DNA of 64,000 bases from Peronospora farinosa. Its lineage: Eukaryota > Oomycota > Peronosporomycetes > Peronosporales > Peronosporaceae. Under the pieces are notes generated by a model. The model searched no databases, was not told the DNA's origin, and was given only the letters and a program-made list of their open reading frames with translations. Location of the stretch: the NCBI GenBank assembly GCA_947646735.1, contig CANTFK010000769.1, positions 1-64,000 on the forward strand, written 5' to 3'. Made by a program: the position numbers and the translations under genes. The first letter of the stretch is position 1, and each line of letters begins with the position of its first letter. Of this stretch, positions 22,831 through 35,458 are shown in pieces.

Positions 22831-25800
22831 CTACTCCTCATGGCTCTGCATCACCTCAAAGTGACGCAGAGAAATGAGGAGAAAGGGGATTTTTTTTTTC
22901 TTCCGAGCGACTTGCCTGCGTTCGTAGTCCACAAGTAGTCCACCGCAATTGAGGTCCACCTCGTCTACCCACGACGGATCGGAGTATCCTTTCCATTGCA
23001 CCAGGTATTCACATTGAATACGACCATACCGAGTTTTTCTTCCCATGCGCTTGTCAAGAATCATCTCCACTTCATACTCATTGTCTTCCAACTCCGCATC
23101 CCAGCTATCCTCTGGTAGCAGGGCTTCGTCAAAATCCACTCGATCTGTTTCGTCCACCACCAACACCGTATTCGGTCTGTCGGGATATTGCCGGACGAGC
23201 TTCAACTTCGAAAGGTGCACCAACGGGTAAATACGATAATCTGTCCCACTGATATCCAGGCGAGCTGTATGGTCCCCCACCATCTCCCGTACTCGGAATG
23301 GCCCATGCCATAGGTGGGCCAATTTTCGGGCATACCCGGTCTAGATACAAACACACCTGAGATTCTGCCTCAACCTTGCTATTCGCCACCTCTTCATTGT
23401 GGATCTCGGCTTGACTTTCCATTGCTGATCGCAATAATTCGCTGACTTGTTCCCTTGCCCGGCGATACTGTCGCTGTACGCTATATCGCCACCGGCGGGG
23501 GTCACAGTCACGCCGCTTGGTACTACCCAGCGGTATAGTGGTCTCCAACGTGCTTCGTGCGTCCCAACCGTGCATTAGATAAAAACGAAGTCTCCTTTCG
23601 GACCCGGCCCTGCGCCGTGTTCAGCGCAAATGTGAGCCGTTCCGCATATGCATCCCAATCTCTCTGGTCTACCTCCGACACATACATCTTGATAACTCAA
23701 GTGATCGTCTGTACCATCCTTTCCGCAGTTCCATTGGCCTGCGGCCGGTAGGCCATTGTGACCCGCTGCTTTTGCCCAATCATGCGGTTGAAAGCGCGAA
23801 AGAAATCCGTCATAAAACTTGGTTCCCTGTCGTGTCGGATCGCCTCACTGGCCCCAAACCTTCGAAATACACATTCTTTGTACCCTTCTGCCACGGTTTG
23901 TGCCGACCTCGACGAGCTGGCCTTAGCAATTACATAACCAGTAAACAGGTCCACCCAGATCAACAGCTCCGTGTTTCCCTTAAACGACTTGGGCAACGAT
24001 GGAATATGATCCATCGCGATGACCTGAAATGGGTAGGTTGCCCGAACATTTCCTGGGGTCTTCCCTCGTAAGGTGGGTCCACCTTTTCCGGTCTCACAGT
24101 CGACACAAGTACCAACGAAGCGCTGTACACTTCGAAACAACCCTCTCCAATGGAAATGCCTTCGTATCCGCTGGTATGTGCGGCCGATTCCTTGGTGTCC
24201 CCCTTCAAGACTCTTGTGATAATGGTGCAGAAAATCTTGTTGTAGGCTTTCGGGTATCACTAGCCGGATCCACCCATCGCGATCCTCTTCAGCTGTCCCC
24301 AGGCCCGGACAATACAACATAAGTCCGTCATCATCCAAAGCGTAATTCGTCTCGATCTTGCCGCATGCAAACGCCACTTCTGAGGGTAAACAGCCCCACT
24401 CACCCCGTAAGTAGAGCTTCAAATCGCGTATCCACATCTATTCGTCTTAGGCAGCCGAAATTCGCTCAATCCGTATCCGTTGCACCACCTCTTCTTGCAC
24501 AACCTCTGTCGGCATCCTGGACCGGACCCGAGACCTCGTGACAGCTGTAATTCGCATTGCTGGGATGGAATTCTTGGGTACCAAGAGTTCAGGCAGACGA
24601 TTAATCTCTTCGAGGTCTTTACACTCTTCCTCAGGTATTATTTCGACACCTTGTTGCTGTTGCAAGGCCGCGTTAGCGAGACGGTCCGCACTCTGGTTCC
24701 ATTCACGCTTCATGTGTAGAAACTCATGGGCTGGCCAGGAATGAAGCAGGTCCAGGGCCTTCAACCTTCGTACCGTAAGACCTGGTGCCTTGCATCCGAT
24801 TTCCCCTCGCATCTGAGGGATTATCAGATTAAAATCACCGCACACCACCAGACGTCTACGATCCAATTTCTCCAGTAGGCTAAAACATAACAATAGGCCT
24901 TCATACTCTGCTTCGTTTACCGTTGCCTCCGTTAAATATCTTGATGCTGCTGCAATCACATTCTACCCTGGGAGTTGCCATACGATAGCACTGCAGGCTC
25001 CTCCTCCACGTTTAATTAGTGCAGACCCATCGAAACTGACCACGTACAAGACCTCCTCGGGTTCGACTGTAGGAGGAACCACCGTAATAGCTTGGCGCGG
25101 GTGTTTCTTGGGGGCGATTGAAGATAGAATAGAGTCCACATTTTCGCGAGGCGTAATGGTTGCCGCTAATGTCCCCAGTATTTCATCTTCGCCGCGCTTA
25201 CACTTGACCACTTCTAACGTCCATTAGGACAGGAGCGCAGCCCAATTTCCAAGGCGACCTTGTAGACCAGGTGACCGGACTAACCACGCCAGTGTTGAGT
25301 GTCGGTTCAAGACCTTAACAGATCGGGTGACCAGCGACGAGTAACAAAGGTCTAGTATCCGCAATAGCGCCAACACTTCCTTGTCCACCAGCCCATAGTT
25401 GATCTCGTTTGGCTTCAATGTCCGACTCGTGAAATTTATCGGCATATACACCCCCCTCATATTCCTGCACCAGGGATGCCGAGATGGCCCCCTCACTGGC
25501 ATAAACGATGATGACCGGTTCTCGGCCAGGATCATAATGGCGGAGGATTAGGGCGGTGGCAATCTTATTCTTCAGTATCGCAATGGCCACCTGCACCAGA
25601 GTCCATCGGTCTTCCTCCTGGTCACTCCTCTGGGTGTCCTCAGTCCCACTCTTCTGGCGTCGTAATACGTGATAATCCACTTCTCTTAGCTCGTACAATA
25701 TGGACGCATAAATCGCGTAGTCTTCTAGAAACCGGCTATAGTAATTGAGACTTCCAAGAAACGACTGCATGGCTTTTAGGGTGGTGGGCAGCGGTAAGTC

Positions 25801-26448
25801 CACCAATGACTGAAGATCCTTAGGGTGGGCCTCCAACCCCTCCGCGGATACTCGATGCCCACGATAATCAACTTTTTTACATCCCCATGAACTTTTGACC
25901 GCGCTGATCGATAAATTCCACTTATCACAAACCTCCAATAGTATTTCCACTTTTAAGCATAGGTCATCCCATGATCCAGAGGTTATTGAAATATCATCGA
26001 TATAAGACCGGCGTCCTAATATGGACTCCTCGGGGTCCGCTTCAGGTTGACCTATTTCGAACAGGACAACCTGTTTCCCAGCGTTGGGCTTCGAGGAAAT
26101 CGTTAGAAATCCATATAGAGCGTTATCCAGCAATCTCTGATAGATCTGCGGTGCATTCTTTAGTCCAAACGGCATTCGTCTCCACTCAAACAATCCGAGC
26201 GGGTTTACAAACGCCGAGATTAAACGAGCTCGTTCAGTCAGGCTGACTATCCAAAAGCCCGCTAGCCATATCCAGTGAGCAGTACCAAAGGGCCTTATCT
26301 AGGTCTTCCGGCAACTAATTCACGAGAGGCATAAGGTACACCATAAGCCGCGTTAAGTCATTCACCATCCTGTAGTCAATGCACAGCCATATATCCACCC
26401 CATTCTTCTTAACAATAATTACAATTGGACTGGCCCATGGAGAGGTGG
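22831..26448 (-). pseudogene. Ty3/gypsy Element 3 pol
   Basis: Reads from the start of RT at 26448 (cut by the LTR at 26449) down to the chromodomain at 22831. RT has RRSYIDDIS (about 26000). The degenerate first RNase H is at 25220-25560 (VYASEGAIS; NRHSTL). The second RNase H is at 24650-25110 with FDGSA, NEAEYEG, CGDFNL and NQSADR; its LPxW Trp is a TAG stop near 24960. Integrase is at 23697-24437, one open frame of 246 aa with the HH-CC finger ending CVDC, then D, D and E of the core. A chromodomain with VQWKGYSDPSWVDE ends at 22831. Frameshifts lie near 23330, 23580-23700, 24440, 25215 and 25430. Strongly diverged from Elements 1 and 2 but with the same domain order. Confidence 0.92.
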
Positions 26449-27748
26449 TGTGGTGGAGTGGGATTCGCAAAATTGCTGATGCGATCCCAACTCTCCCCTG
26501 GCGCCCGGACGACCGACTAACGGAGGGGGTACCCCGATTCCGTGTGTATAGCCTTCCTCACCTTGTGTACCCGTCGGTAGGGCGGGTTGCTCTCTTCTCG
26601 GTAGACTTGAGTCGATGTTGAACTTGATTTTGTTAGGGATAGGTGGGGGGGGGGGGCGATCGCGTGGAATTCCTCACAAGATCGCAGTTGTTCTTGGGGT
26701 GCTCTGTTTGAGTCGCCCTGATCTCCCTTGAGATCGCCTTGTCCAAAAATGTAGATACTTGATCCGCTTGCCTTCTGACCACTTGAGCCGTCTCGCGATC
26801 TTGTATCTGGACTTCCTAGTCCTCTGCGTCCAATCGCAGCTTGAGTTGTTTTGTTGAGAATTCTTGCAATCCCTGGCCAAACAATCCAGGGATATGACTT
26901 GCGTAGTAGGTAGACTTCCTTGAGACGTCGGGAGGCCAAAGAATCCAGCCCGGAAGAGATGTCGACACGTGTATTTAGAAGCAAATTGAACTCTGTTAAT
27001 GTTAACCAATCAAATACCAAAACCTATGATTCTGCCTATCTGTAGTCCAGGATCTATTGCCACGTATCGCCCTTTCGGAAAATCAGATCTTGTAATGTGG
27101 TCCACTCCAATATCGCCGCGATCTGGATCGCTACCTCGCTCGGATCTAATACCATTTTAGTAGCAGATCGCGGTACTAATAATTAATATCGGATCGCGAT
27201 ACTAATAATAATATCGGATCGCGATACTAATAATTAATATCGGATCGCGATACTAATAATTAATATCAGATCGCGGAACTAATAATTAATATCGGATCGC
27301 GGTACTAATAATTAGCATCGGATCGCGATCCGCCGGATCACGACTTGTCCTCTTCACCGTTTCTCAGGTCATGTGAGATAGTTCATCTATGTGACATGTC
27401 ATATCCACCATTTCAGTCCTCCATAGCGACGTGATCCACACCAGACCGTCTTCCACATACTTGGATGTACCCATCCTCCTTCTTAGCGATCGCGTTCACG
27501 CGGATCGCCATCGGAAATACTGGAGATCGCAATAGCGTAGTTCCTAGGCCATATTTGACCCCACATAGAAGTGTAAACTACACCATTCACTGTTTTCCAT
27601 CCCATTTGACATCATCTTGAAACCTTTCTGCGAGATCGCGACTCATCAATATTGGCCACGAGATCGCAACTCATTAATATTGGCCGTTCGGACTTAACCG
27701 AAAATATGCGATCACACTTTGCGAAATTCACTCCTTCACTTCGCCACA
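26449..27748 (-). mobile_element. LTR type B, inverted copy
   Basis: 1300 bp, reverse complement of 19308-20605. On the + strand it starts TGTGGTGGAGTGGGATTCGC and ends CACTTCGCCACA, followed by the inverted polypurine tract. It abuts Element 3 pol inside RT, at the codons for the SPWASP segment. Its orientation would suit a 5' LTR of Element 3, but the leader and pre-RT region are absent. Confidence 0.88.
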
Positions 27749-28133
27749 ATCGTCCCCTGCACCGATAGCCCACATACAGTGTCGGCCTAACTGTGCACTG
27801 TCTCGCTTCACTCTTCTCGTCACTTCGTCCCTTATGGCCAGATCTACACCCGAAAACGATCGCCACCCCCAAACTGGTGTGCTCGTCACGCGCGATCCAA
27901 CGATGAATTCCTCTACCGGATCGCGTATCTTGCTCCCGTCTACCCGGATAATCCTTCCTCCCGTTACGGATCGTCAAAACGCGATCTCGTTGGTTTCTTC
28001 ATTGTATGACCGTCTGTAAGCCCAGGATACCATCGTGGAAAGCTATCACTCCATGGAAAATGCCTTGCAGGAGCAGGAATTTCGTGGAAATCAGCTGGAG
28101 ACGGAACTCAACTCGTATCATGAGTTGGTGCCT

Positions 28134-29221
28134 TGTGGAAGAGCGGCTAAACAAATTTCGTGGAGTGGAGATCGCGATCCAAGTTATGTGGACCACACAC
28201 CCAGGATCGGTCGCGATCCATGACTGAGCGCGATCCAAGGTAGACCGCGATCCGACTCAGAACCGCGATCCAGGGTAAACCGCGATCCGACTCAGAACCG
28301 CGATCCGACTCAGAACCGCGATCTGACTGAGAACCGCGATCCGAGACTGAACGCGATCCAAGACGGAGCGCAATCCAAAGTAAACCGCGATCCGACTCAG
28401 AATCGCGATCCAAGGTAGGTCCGCGATCCGACCTAGATCGCGATCCAACTCACAAGGATTACGCATTATGGATCGACCGCGATCCTGAGCTGATACGCGA
28501 TCTGATTCGGATCGCGATCCAAGGATAAGGCAAGATCGCCGATGGATCGGGATGGCAAAGGCATTTGGGGTGGACCACATATCGAGATCTGATTTTTCCT
28601 GAAAGGGTGACACGTGGTGATAGATCCTGGACTACAGATAGGCAGAATCATAGGTTTCGAGTATTTGATTGGTTAACATTAAACAGAGTTCAATTTTGCT
28701 TCTAATACACGTGTCGACTTCTCTTCCGGGCTGGATTCTTTGGCCACCCGACGTCTCGAGGAAGCCTACACACTACGCAAGTCATATCCCTGGATTGTTT
28801 GGCCAGGGATTGCAAGAACTCTCAACACAACTCAACTGCGATCGGACGCAGATAAAACACGTAGGGCAAGGCGAAGCAAGTGCAGGACGGATCAAGTGGT
28901 CAGAAGGTTCTGCTCAAGTGGTCAGAAGATTCAAGCTTCGTTTTATTGGATAACCGTGATCGATTGGGAAGATCACACCAAGTACTCGGTTTATCTTGTG
29001 AAGATTTCCACAAGATAACCAAACCTCCTATCCCTAACCCAATTAGGATCAACATCGACTCAAGTCCACCGAGAAGAGAGCAACCCGCCCTACCGACGGG
29101 TACACAAGGTGAGGAAGGCTATATACACGGAATTGGGGTACCCCCTCCGTTAGTCGGTCGTCCGGGCGCCAGTGGAGAGTTGGAATCGCATCAGCAATTT
29201 TGCGAATCCCACTCCACCACA
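28134..29221 (+). mobile_element. Solo LTR type A with 4-bp target duplication GCCT
   Basis: 1088 bp, TGTGGAAGAGCGG...CACTCCACCACA, with a short minisatellite (28210-28454, about 12 units). GCCT at 28130-28133 is repeated at 29222-29225. The unfilled site is present in the left arm near 18924 (GCCTC read on the - strand), so the insertion is certain and the duplication is 4 bp. This is the best reference for a complete type A LTR in the window. Confidence 0.95.
28210..28454. repeat. Short 17-18-bp GCGATCC minisatellite in solo LTR
   Basis: About 12 units only, against roughly 57-90 in the tandem LTR units. Array length therefore differs many-fold between LTRs of the same type. Confidence 0.92.
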
Positions 29222-29925
29222 GCCTCGACTGTGCACATTCGTCTTGCGTCGAGATGAAGAGTTGCGTCAACAACTTGATGCCGCTCTCCACATGGCCGAA
29301 GGTCTTGACGAAGAACTGAACCAGCTAACGGATCAGTATCAGGAGATCGCCGATCTGAAGAATGCCTTGTTTCGAGCCAATGCAGAGAAAAATCGCCTGC
29401 AGGATAAATTCCGCCGTGAGGCGGCCAATCTTCAGCGAACTCTGGATGGAAAATTCCGGCAGCAGATCGCGTCCCTCCAACAGCAACTGGACTCCATCCT
29501 CGCACAGCGTAATACAGCAGACAGTGCTTTGGCCGCTGACTTTAGACGCATAAAAAGCAAGGCATCCAAGTACAAGAAAGCTCGTTCTCAGGCCCAGCAA
29601 GCCGCGAAACAACTGCAAGAGACACTGAGCGCGCTCGAGCTTGATCATGATCGCCTCCTGAGTACGAGTATTCGGAACGACGCAGCTTTGGATCGACTTC
29701 GTACCGAAGTTGCAGATCGAGAGGCAGAGCGCGATCTGGCCATCCAGGATCGAGATTTACTTCGTTCGCATCTGGCAGAATTGGCTACGGGCTTACTTCC
29801 TTCTCCGACTAGCCTTCTCGCGCTTTCCAATCCCTCGTCACCCATCGCAAACGTGCGTCATCTTCACCGACTCTGGACGTCCCCTGTAAACGTCCTCGCA
29901 GCGCTTCCGGTACTTCTGCTCAATC

Positions 29926-30222
29926 GAGCCCATCCATTTTGCTACTCGATAAAAACGTTGCGGTACGCAAAAACATGCGAATTGCGACGTGTGTTCATGT
30001 ATAAACGAGACGCATGGTGACTTTGTTAAATAATATTGAAACTTATATAAAGTGTCAATAAAATAGTATTATAACTAATAATATTCGCTAATAATATAAT
30101 AGCTTATAATATTGTACTTGCATCTCTTTGAAGGTAGAGATGCCATATAGTTAGGTTGATATAGGCCATTACATTCGCCAACGCACTGACCAATGACCGA
30201 TGGACGCGCACAATGAGTAGAG
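29926..30222. other. AT-rich spacer with dispersed repeat
   Basis: No gene is seen. The stretch GATATAGGCCATTA to ACGCGCACAATGAGT (about 30160-30220) resembles 47410-47475. An AATATTCGCTAATAAT-type stretch resembles 47330-47360, and AAGTGTCAAT recurs near 56960. It is probably an old LTR or MITE fragment. Family unknown. Confidence 0.45.
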
Positions 30223-30575
30223 TGTACGTTGCAGAAGGAAAATTGGATTCTGGCATTCATTACACAGCTCTCCGCGCTCGCTATTTGTCGGTCTCTCTCG
30301 CTCGCTAGCTCTTCACTACCACTCATGCAACCTTCTCACTGCGCTCTTACCATACAATCCAACAGGCACGCGATCCTTCCACTCGTCGCGACTGCTCACG
30401 CCACGCCATCGCGACTTCTCACGGCGTCGCACACGCCATCGTGACTGCTGCCATACGTCGTCTGCTTCTCTCTTCTCGCTGCATACTGAAACTCAGTGTG
30501 CCCAATACTGACCTTTCACATCTTCAATGCAACCTCTTGCGATCATTCATTCGCACCGAGCGACTTCTTTCAACA
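30223..30575 (-). mobile_element. 3' LTR of copia element 1
   Basis: 353 bp, on the - strand TGTTGAAAG...AACGTACA. It is similar to 35115-35458 throughout, including the CGCTCGCTATTTGTCG and ACTCAGTGTGCCCAAT stretches. On the - strand it is preceded by GATGCCTGAGGAG, a plausible polypurine tract. Confidence 0.88.
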
Positions 30576-33500
30576 CTCCTCCTCAGGCATCTGGTCTCAC
30601 CTATTGGCGTATTAGCCGACACATAGCAGCCTTCGTAGCGTTGCCATCTTAGGCGGATCGACCACCTTGGTGAGCAAGTCTGCCAGCATAAGTTCTAAGC
30701 GAACGTGCTGATCCTCGATCACTCCGCGACGAGCGTAGTCACAGAGAAACTTGAATCTGACGTCGATGTTTTGCTTTAATTGATGTCGCTTCGCCGTTGA
30801 TCTGAAAAAAACGGCCTGATTGTCGATGCGCATCGTCATTGGTAGTTCTGGTTTATATGACGATCTCACGCAGCATTTCACGGACTCCTAGCAGCTCTAG
30901 TGCCACTTCGTATGCAGCCACGAACTCAGCTTCCATAGTGCTGAGTGGAACGCCACCTTGCTTCTTCGCACACCAGCTCACAACCATGCCGTTAAGTCGC
31001 ACAACGCCGCCGGTGATAGACTTGCGATCCTGTTTGCCTGCTGCAAATTCTGCATCACTGAACGACTCGAGCGTCGGTGCGTCTCCAGCGTCGCGCTCTG
31101 CCACCATCTCGGTCTTCATTGCGATTGTCCCCTTCAAGTATCGTGCAATCCGCTTGGCAAGTTTCCAGTCGTGCACACGCGGTTGGTGCGTCTGTCGTGT
31201 TGCTTTGTGTAATGCAAACGACGCGTCCGGTATCGTGCATCTTGTGATCCAAAGTAGCGAGCCGACTAGAGACTGGAGCTACCGGATCGTCGAGTGCTTG
31301 ATGCGTTGTTATTGGCGAATAGTTCGCTGTCAGTATCTTGCACCTCGTACACGTCTGCTCCAATTGGCGAACGCGTGGTATTCCGTCGCTTAATCCATGC
31401 TCTCGTAGCAGCTCGACGATGGCCCCTATTTGGTCTAAAACGTAACTCCCACTTGCCGTCTTTTCCACACGCATTCCGAGAAACTTCGCAACTGGACCGA
31501 GGTTTTCTATCGATAGGCACTGCATCACGTCGAAAAACCACTTTACTACTGCCGTAAACTTTCCAGTGACAAGTATGTAGTCGACGTAGACTCCTGCAAC
31601 TACGAGCTCTGCGTCCACTCGCCTGTAGTATAAGCAGCTGTCGCTGATGCACTGCGTCTACCCGCCTTCGACGAGTCGTTGATGCAACAGATGACTCCAG
31701 AGTCGGTCGGCCTGTTTGAGGCCATGGAGAATTTTGCGTAGCTCAAGAGCTAGGTCCTTCATGCTCGTGACGCCGAGCTCGCGCAAGCGCGCCGCTGGTA
31801 CGTCCATGCCGTTCGGGATGTGCAGTAAGATGTCGAGGTGCAGCTCCTTCGACGCTTTGACATACGAAATTGGTATGTCACCGTGCTGAGCCGGGACACC
31901 CACGTCGCAGCAAGTGCCAGGATTACTTTCACTGTGGCATATCCATGACCGCAGCAAAGGTCAGGAAGTAATCAGCGCTCAGAACTTGCTCGTTACCACA
32001 GGGAACCAAGCGGGATTTGCGACGTTCGAGATCACCGTCCGCGGTCATTTTATTCTTAAAGACCCAATTGAATGCAAGACGTTGCTGCACTCGAACGAAG
32101 GACAATTGTCCACACGTCGTTGCCCTTGAGAGCCGCGATCTCCTCCTCCATCGCCATAAGCCAGTTTAAACACTGCGTGCTATTGATCGCTTCGCCGTAG
32201 TTCTTCGGATCGGGTTCGAACACGTGGCTCACCACGTCGGTGCTACGAGCGGCCTCGTCCTGGCTCGTAGCGGACTTCTTCGATGCTGCAAGTGTGGCGA
32301 TCGGTTATCTCGTCCACTTGTGCTTTTTCTTGGCTTCTTGCCAGACGCCTTGTGCTCACGTTGCTTCGCATGCACTGTCTCTTGAGCGTCGCTGCTGGTG
32401 TTCGCATCTGCACGGTCGTCGCTCTCGAGCTCGCGCTGCAATTGTGCGTTCTGCGATTTTGGCAGTGTATCGATGTTCTTGCATGTTGTGTGACGACAAC
32501 AACGTTGTCCATGAGCAAGTAAACACGGAACCCTTTCGTTTCGTGGCTTTGGCCAACGATGGTGCCGACTTGAGCGCGATGGGCGAACAAGTCCTTCCGT
32601 GGATCACTGTACACCGTGCAATGCGAACCAAAGAAGACAATTTCGCGCCGATCTGGAGCTCGCTTCGTCAAGACTCCAATTGGGGATGCGCGCTTCGGGT
32701 TCGCGCTCGTCGGTCTTCTGTTGAGTATGTATGTCGAATACTCAGCAGCGTCTCCCCAGAAAGTCAAAGGCAGTCCCGACGCAAAGATCATCGCCCGCGT
32801 ACCGTCCGGTTCATACGTTTGGCTTTTCCGTTGGACGCCTGATGGCGCACCTCACTCACTTGGCGAGAGACACCACTCTGCTTCAAAACAAGTCGACTTT
32901 CTGGTACTCTCCTCCGCCGTCTGTGCGCAACATGGCGACCTTGCAATCGAACTCTCGCTCGAAGAAAGCGAGGAAATGCTTGAGCTTCTTTGCGGTGGCA
33001 TCCTTGGTCTTAGCCAGGAAGATGCGGCAGTAGTTACTCTTATGATCGACGAAATTAACAAGATACAGGTTTTGCAAGCGATCATCCGGGGTCAATGTCC
33101 CTTTGAGATTGGAGCATATCACTACGCAGACATGATCAATTGGAGAGTGCGCGCCGGTGTTTTTCTTGCTTTGGCTGTTCTTTGTCTGTTTGCTCTGAGC
33201 ACACGTGATGCACGTCAAACGTCTGATCCTCAATGCGAATTCCACTGCCCGGGTTCTTCGAGATCCTCTCAATCGTGTCATACGACAAAATCGAATCTTT
33301 GGTGGAAGTTTACGAGTGTTGCTTCTTGCACATCGGGCGACACATCTGCCGTCTCCTCCTCCTCAAGAGCAGCAAAAATCACGTCTGTTGTCCTGATCGC
33401 GCTGGACGTCTCGACAACCAGAACACTATTGCGCATCGTAACGTCAAACGCGACGTGTCCTTCCGATCGCCGTACGAACTCACGCCCATCGTCAGTGTAT

Positions 33501-35114
33501 GTGATTGCGTACCCAAGCTGCTCGAGCTTGCCGTAGCTGATAAGATTGTGCGCAAGACTTGGCGCGTAGTAAACGTCCTACAGCTCGATCTGACGCTTCT
33601 CTCCGCGCGCTGTCACAAACAGGCGCACCCGTCCGACCTTCGTAAGAACGAGCTTCTTGTTGTCAGCAAGATCTATCTCATCGTTGTACTACTTGATGTC
33701 GATGAGTAAACGATTGTCGCTCACGATGTGGCGACTGGAGCCGCTGTCAAGGATCCAGTCGGAGCTCGCACCTTCTCGGCTGTCGTTCATGGACAGCAGT
33801 AGCACTTCTTCTTTGTCGTCTTTGCCCTTCTTCTCCATCTTCTTTAGGAGGCAGCTCTCTATAAATGCCCCTGCTTTTTGCAGTTGTGGCACGTGCGCGT
33901 TTCCTTGCGCTGTGTCGAGTCATTTGCGACTGCGACGACCTCGCGACCCAGTGACTTGCCGGCACGACTGTCGACCTCGACTGCTTGAGCATAGTGCGCA
34001 AGCTCCTGCTTGGCGCAAGTAGTCGATGCGTCCTGCGTCGAACTTCGCCATGAACACCGTCGACCCCCCCAAATCCGCCGACGCATAGTGTACTATGATT
34101 TCAAGTATCCGCGCCTCGGCACCTCCTCCACACGCGTCGCTCAATGCGACCATGTAGAGATAGTGAGTAGGCCACGCCCTCTTGTGGTCCTTCTTGGCCG
34201 TGAACAGCTTCATCGAATGCGACGCTGTGATCGTCGTCCGGAAAGCTTGATACATGCGCTCCATGATGTGGTCGAGCGTCGGGAGCTGCTCCCACCAAAT
34301 ATCGACTTGCTTATTGTAGTATCGCACGGCGATTCCGCCAAGGCAATTCCCGAAGAGATTAACGCTGACATCTTCATCCCACGGGAAGCCGCACGCCTCC
34401 TGTGAGAATTACACGCACGGATGGACGAGCATCCTTAGTCTTGAAAGACGGCGCCGAGTCCTTGCTACAGTTCAGAGCCGTCAAACTTTCGGATCGCTAG
34501 GTTGCGCTGACACGCGTCTGGCGTCCGATACCCTTGCAGTACTGGCGCAGGTGCAGCAACCGGTGATGTCGTTGCCTGTTGTTAAATTGGCGCATACGCT
34601 TGCTGTGCGTAGGCTTTTGCATCGCCGGGGCCTGTTGCTGCTGCTGCGAGGTACTTGCAAACCGAGAGGCTCGAACAAAGATTGTCCCATAAGCAAAGCT
34701 CGCAGACGCGGCCGCGGAGCTGCTGGCGGCTCATGCGATCGTCGTGGCGGCATGAACTCGTGTGCTTCGCGGTTCATTGGTCCTCGACCAATCCCTCTGC
34801 CGAGAGCGGAGTGAAACAGTCCACTGTCGATGGCGCCGCGTAGGCGCTCGTTCTCATCAATTTGCATATGCGACATCTCAAGCCGGTCCTGCAGCTCATC
34901 ATGTTATCAAGAGCAGCGATAATTCGTGCGCTGATGCCCGATCTCTCGCCCCTTTTGTGAGCGGGAGAATCGATGATCATCGCAGCCGCTGGCGCAGCTG
35001 GTGTAGCAGCAGCTGCAGCTGTCGGTGCGACAGCCCTTTCGTGACCGTCTCCGCGACGCGTGATGCAGTGCTTGGCGTGTCGTTCGTCTCAGAGCCAAAC
35101 ATTGGGTTCATAAA
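30576..35114 (-). pseudogene. Ty1/copia element 1, gag-pol, many frameshifts
   Basis: Read on the - strand. Gag starts near 35110 (MNPMFGSE), almost at the LTR. A gag body follows at 33920-34330, a CCHC-type knuckle (CHNC, then GH, then C) near 33860-33900 and the protease WILDSGSSRH near 33735. The integrase finger ends CITCAQSK (about 33215) and the core has LRTDGGGEY (about 32915). RT is at 31400-32200, with YVDY near 31575 where YVDD is expected. RNase H is at 30640-31180 with STMEAEFVA and DNQA. No stretch longer than about 200 codons stays open. The copy is dead. Confidence 0.92.
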
Positions 35115-35458
35115 TGTACGTTGTAAAAGGCAAATTGAATTCTGGCATTCATTCACAGCTCTCCGCGCTCGCTATTTGTCGATCTCTCTCGCTCGCTAGC
35201 TCTTCACTACCACTCATGCAACCTTCTCACTGCGCTCGCACCATACGATCCAGAAAGCACGCGATCCTTCCACTCGTCGCGACTGCTCACGTCACGCCAT
35301 CGCGACTGCTCACACCTCGCCATCGCGACTGCTGCCGTACGTCGTCTGCTTCTCTCTTCTCGCTGCATACTGAAACTCAGTGTGCCCAATACTGACCTTT
35401 CGCATCTTCAATGCAACTCTTGCGATCATGCATTTGCACAGAGCGACTTCTTTTAACA
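35115..35458 (-). mobile_element. 5' LTR of copia element 1
   Basis: 344 bp, on the - strand TGTTAAAAG...AACGTACA. The outer flanks of the two LTRs (GTAGAG at 30217-30222 and CAAAGG at 35459-35464) do not form an obvious target duplication, so the element is old or rearranged. Confidence 0.85.

Larger units (their letters stand above)
26449..29925 (-). repeat. Right arm of 2.38-kb inverted repeat (interrupted by solo LTR)
   Basis: Complement of 18223-20605. Matching ends at 29925 (CTCAATC), where unrelated AT-rich sequence begins. The arm is interrupted at 28134-29221 by a type A solo LTR; the left arm is uninterrupted at the same place. The spacer between the arms is 5843 bp and holds Element 3. 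Confidence 0.92.
27834..29925 (+). pseudogene. Inverted duplicate of antisense ORF type B (N-terminal part), split by solo LTR
   Basis: Starts ATG 27834 (MARSTPENDR) with the same in-frame TAA as the other copy near 28018. The coiled coil (ESYHSMENALQEQEF and onward) breaks at 28133 and resumes at 29226 (the TSD repeats GCCT at 29222). It ends at 29925, where the duplication stops, so the linker, LFG motif and C-terminal domain are absent. The ORF then runs on into unrelated DNA to 30020. Confidence 0.85.

Noticed and set aside
30441..30626. Short ORFs within the copia LTRs (30441-30626, 35114-35395)
   Set aside because: They lie wholly or mainly in LTR sequence and are not kept between the two LTR copies.
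32240..33709. Long + strand ORFs (up to 306 aa) within copia element 1
   Set aside because: Complement of the - strand integrase and RT, with no family resemblance on this strand. The - strand carries all retrotransposon motifs.
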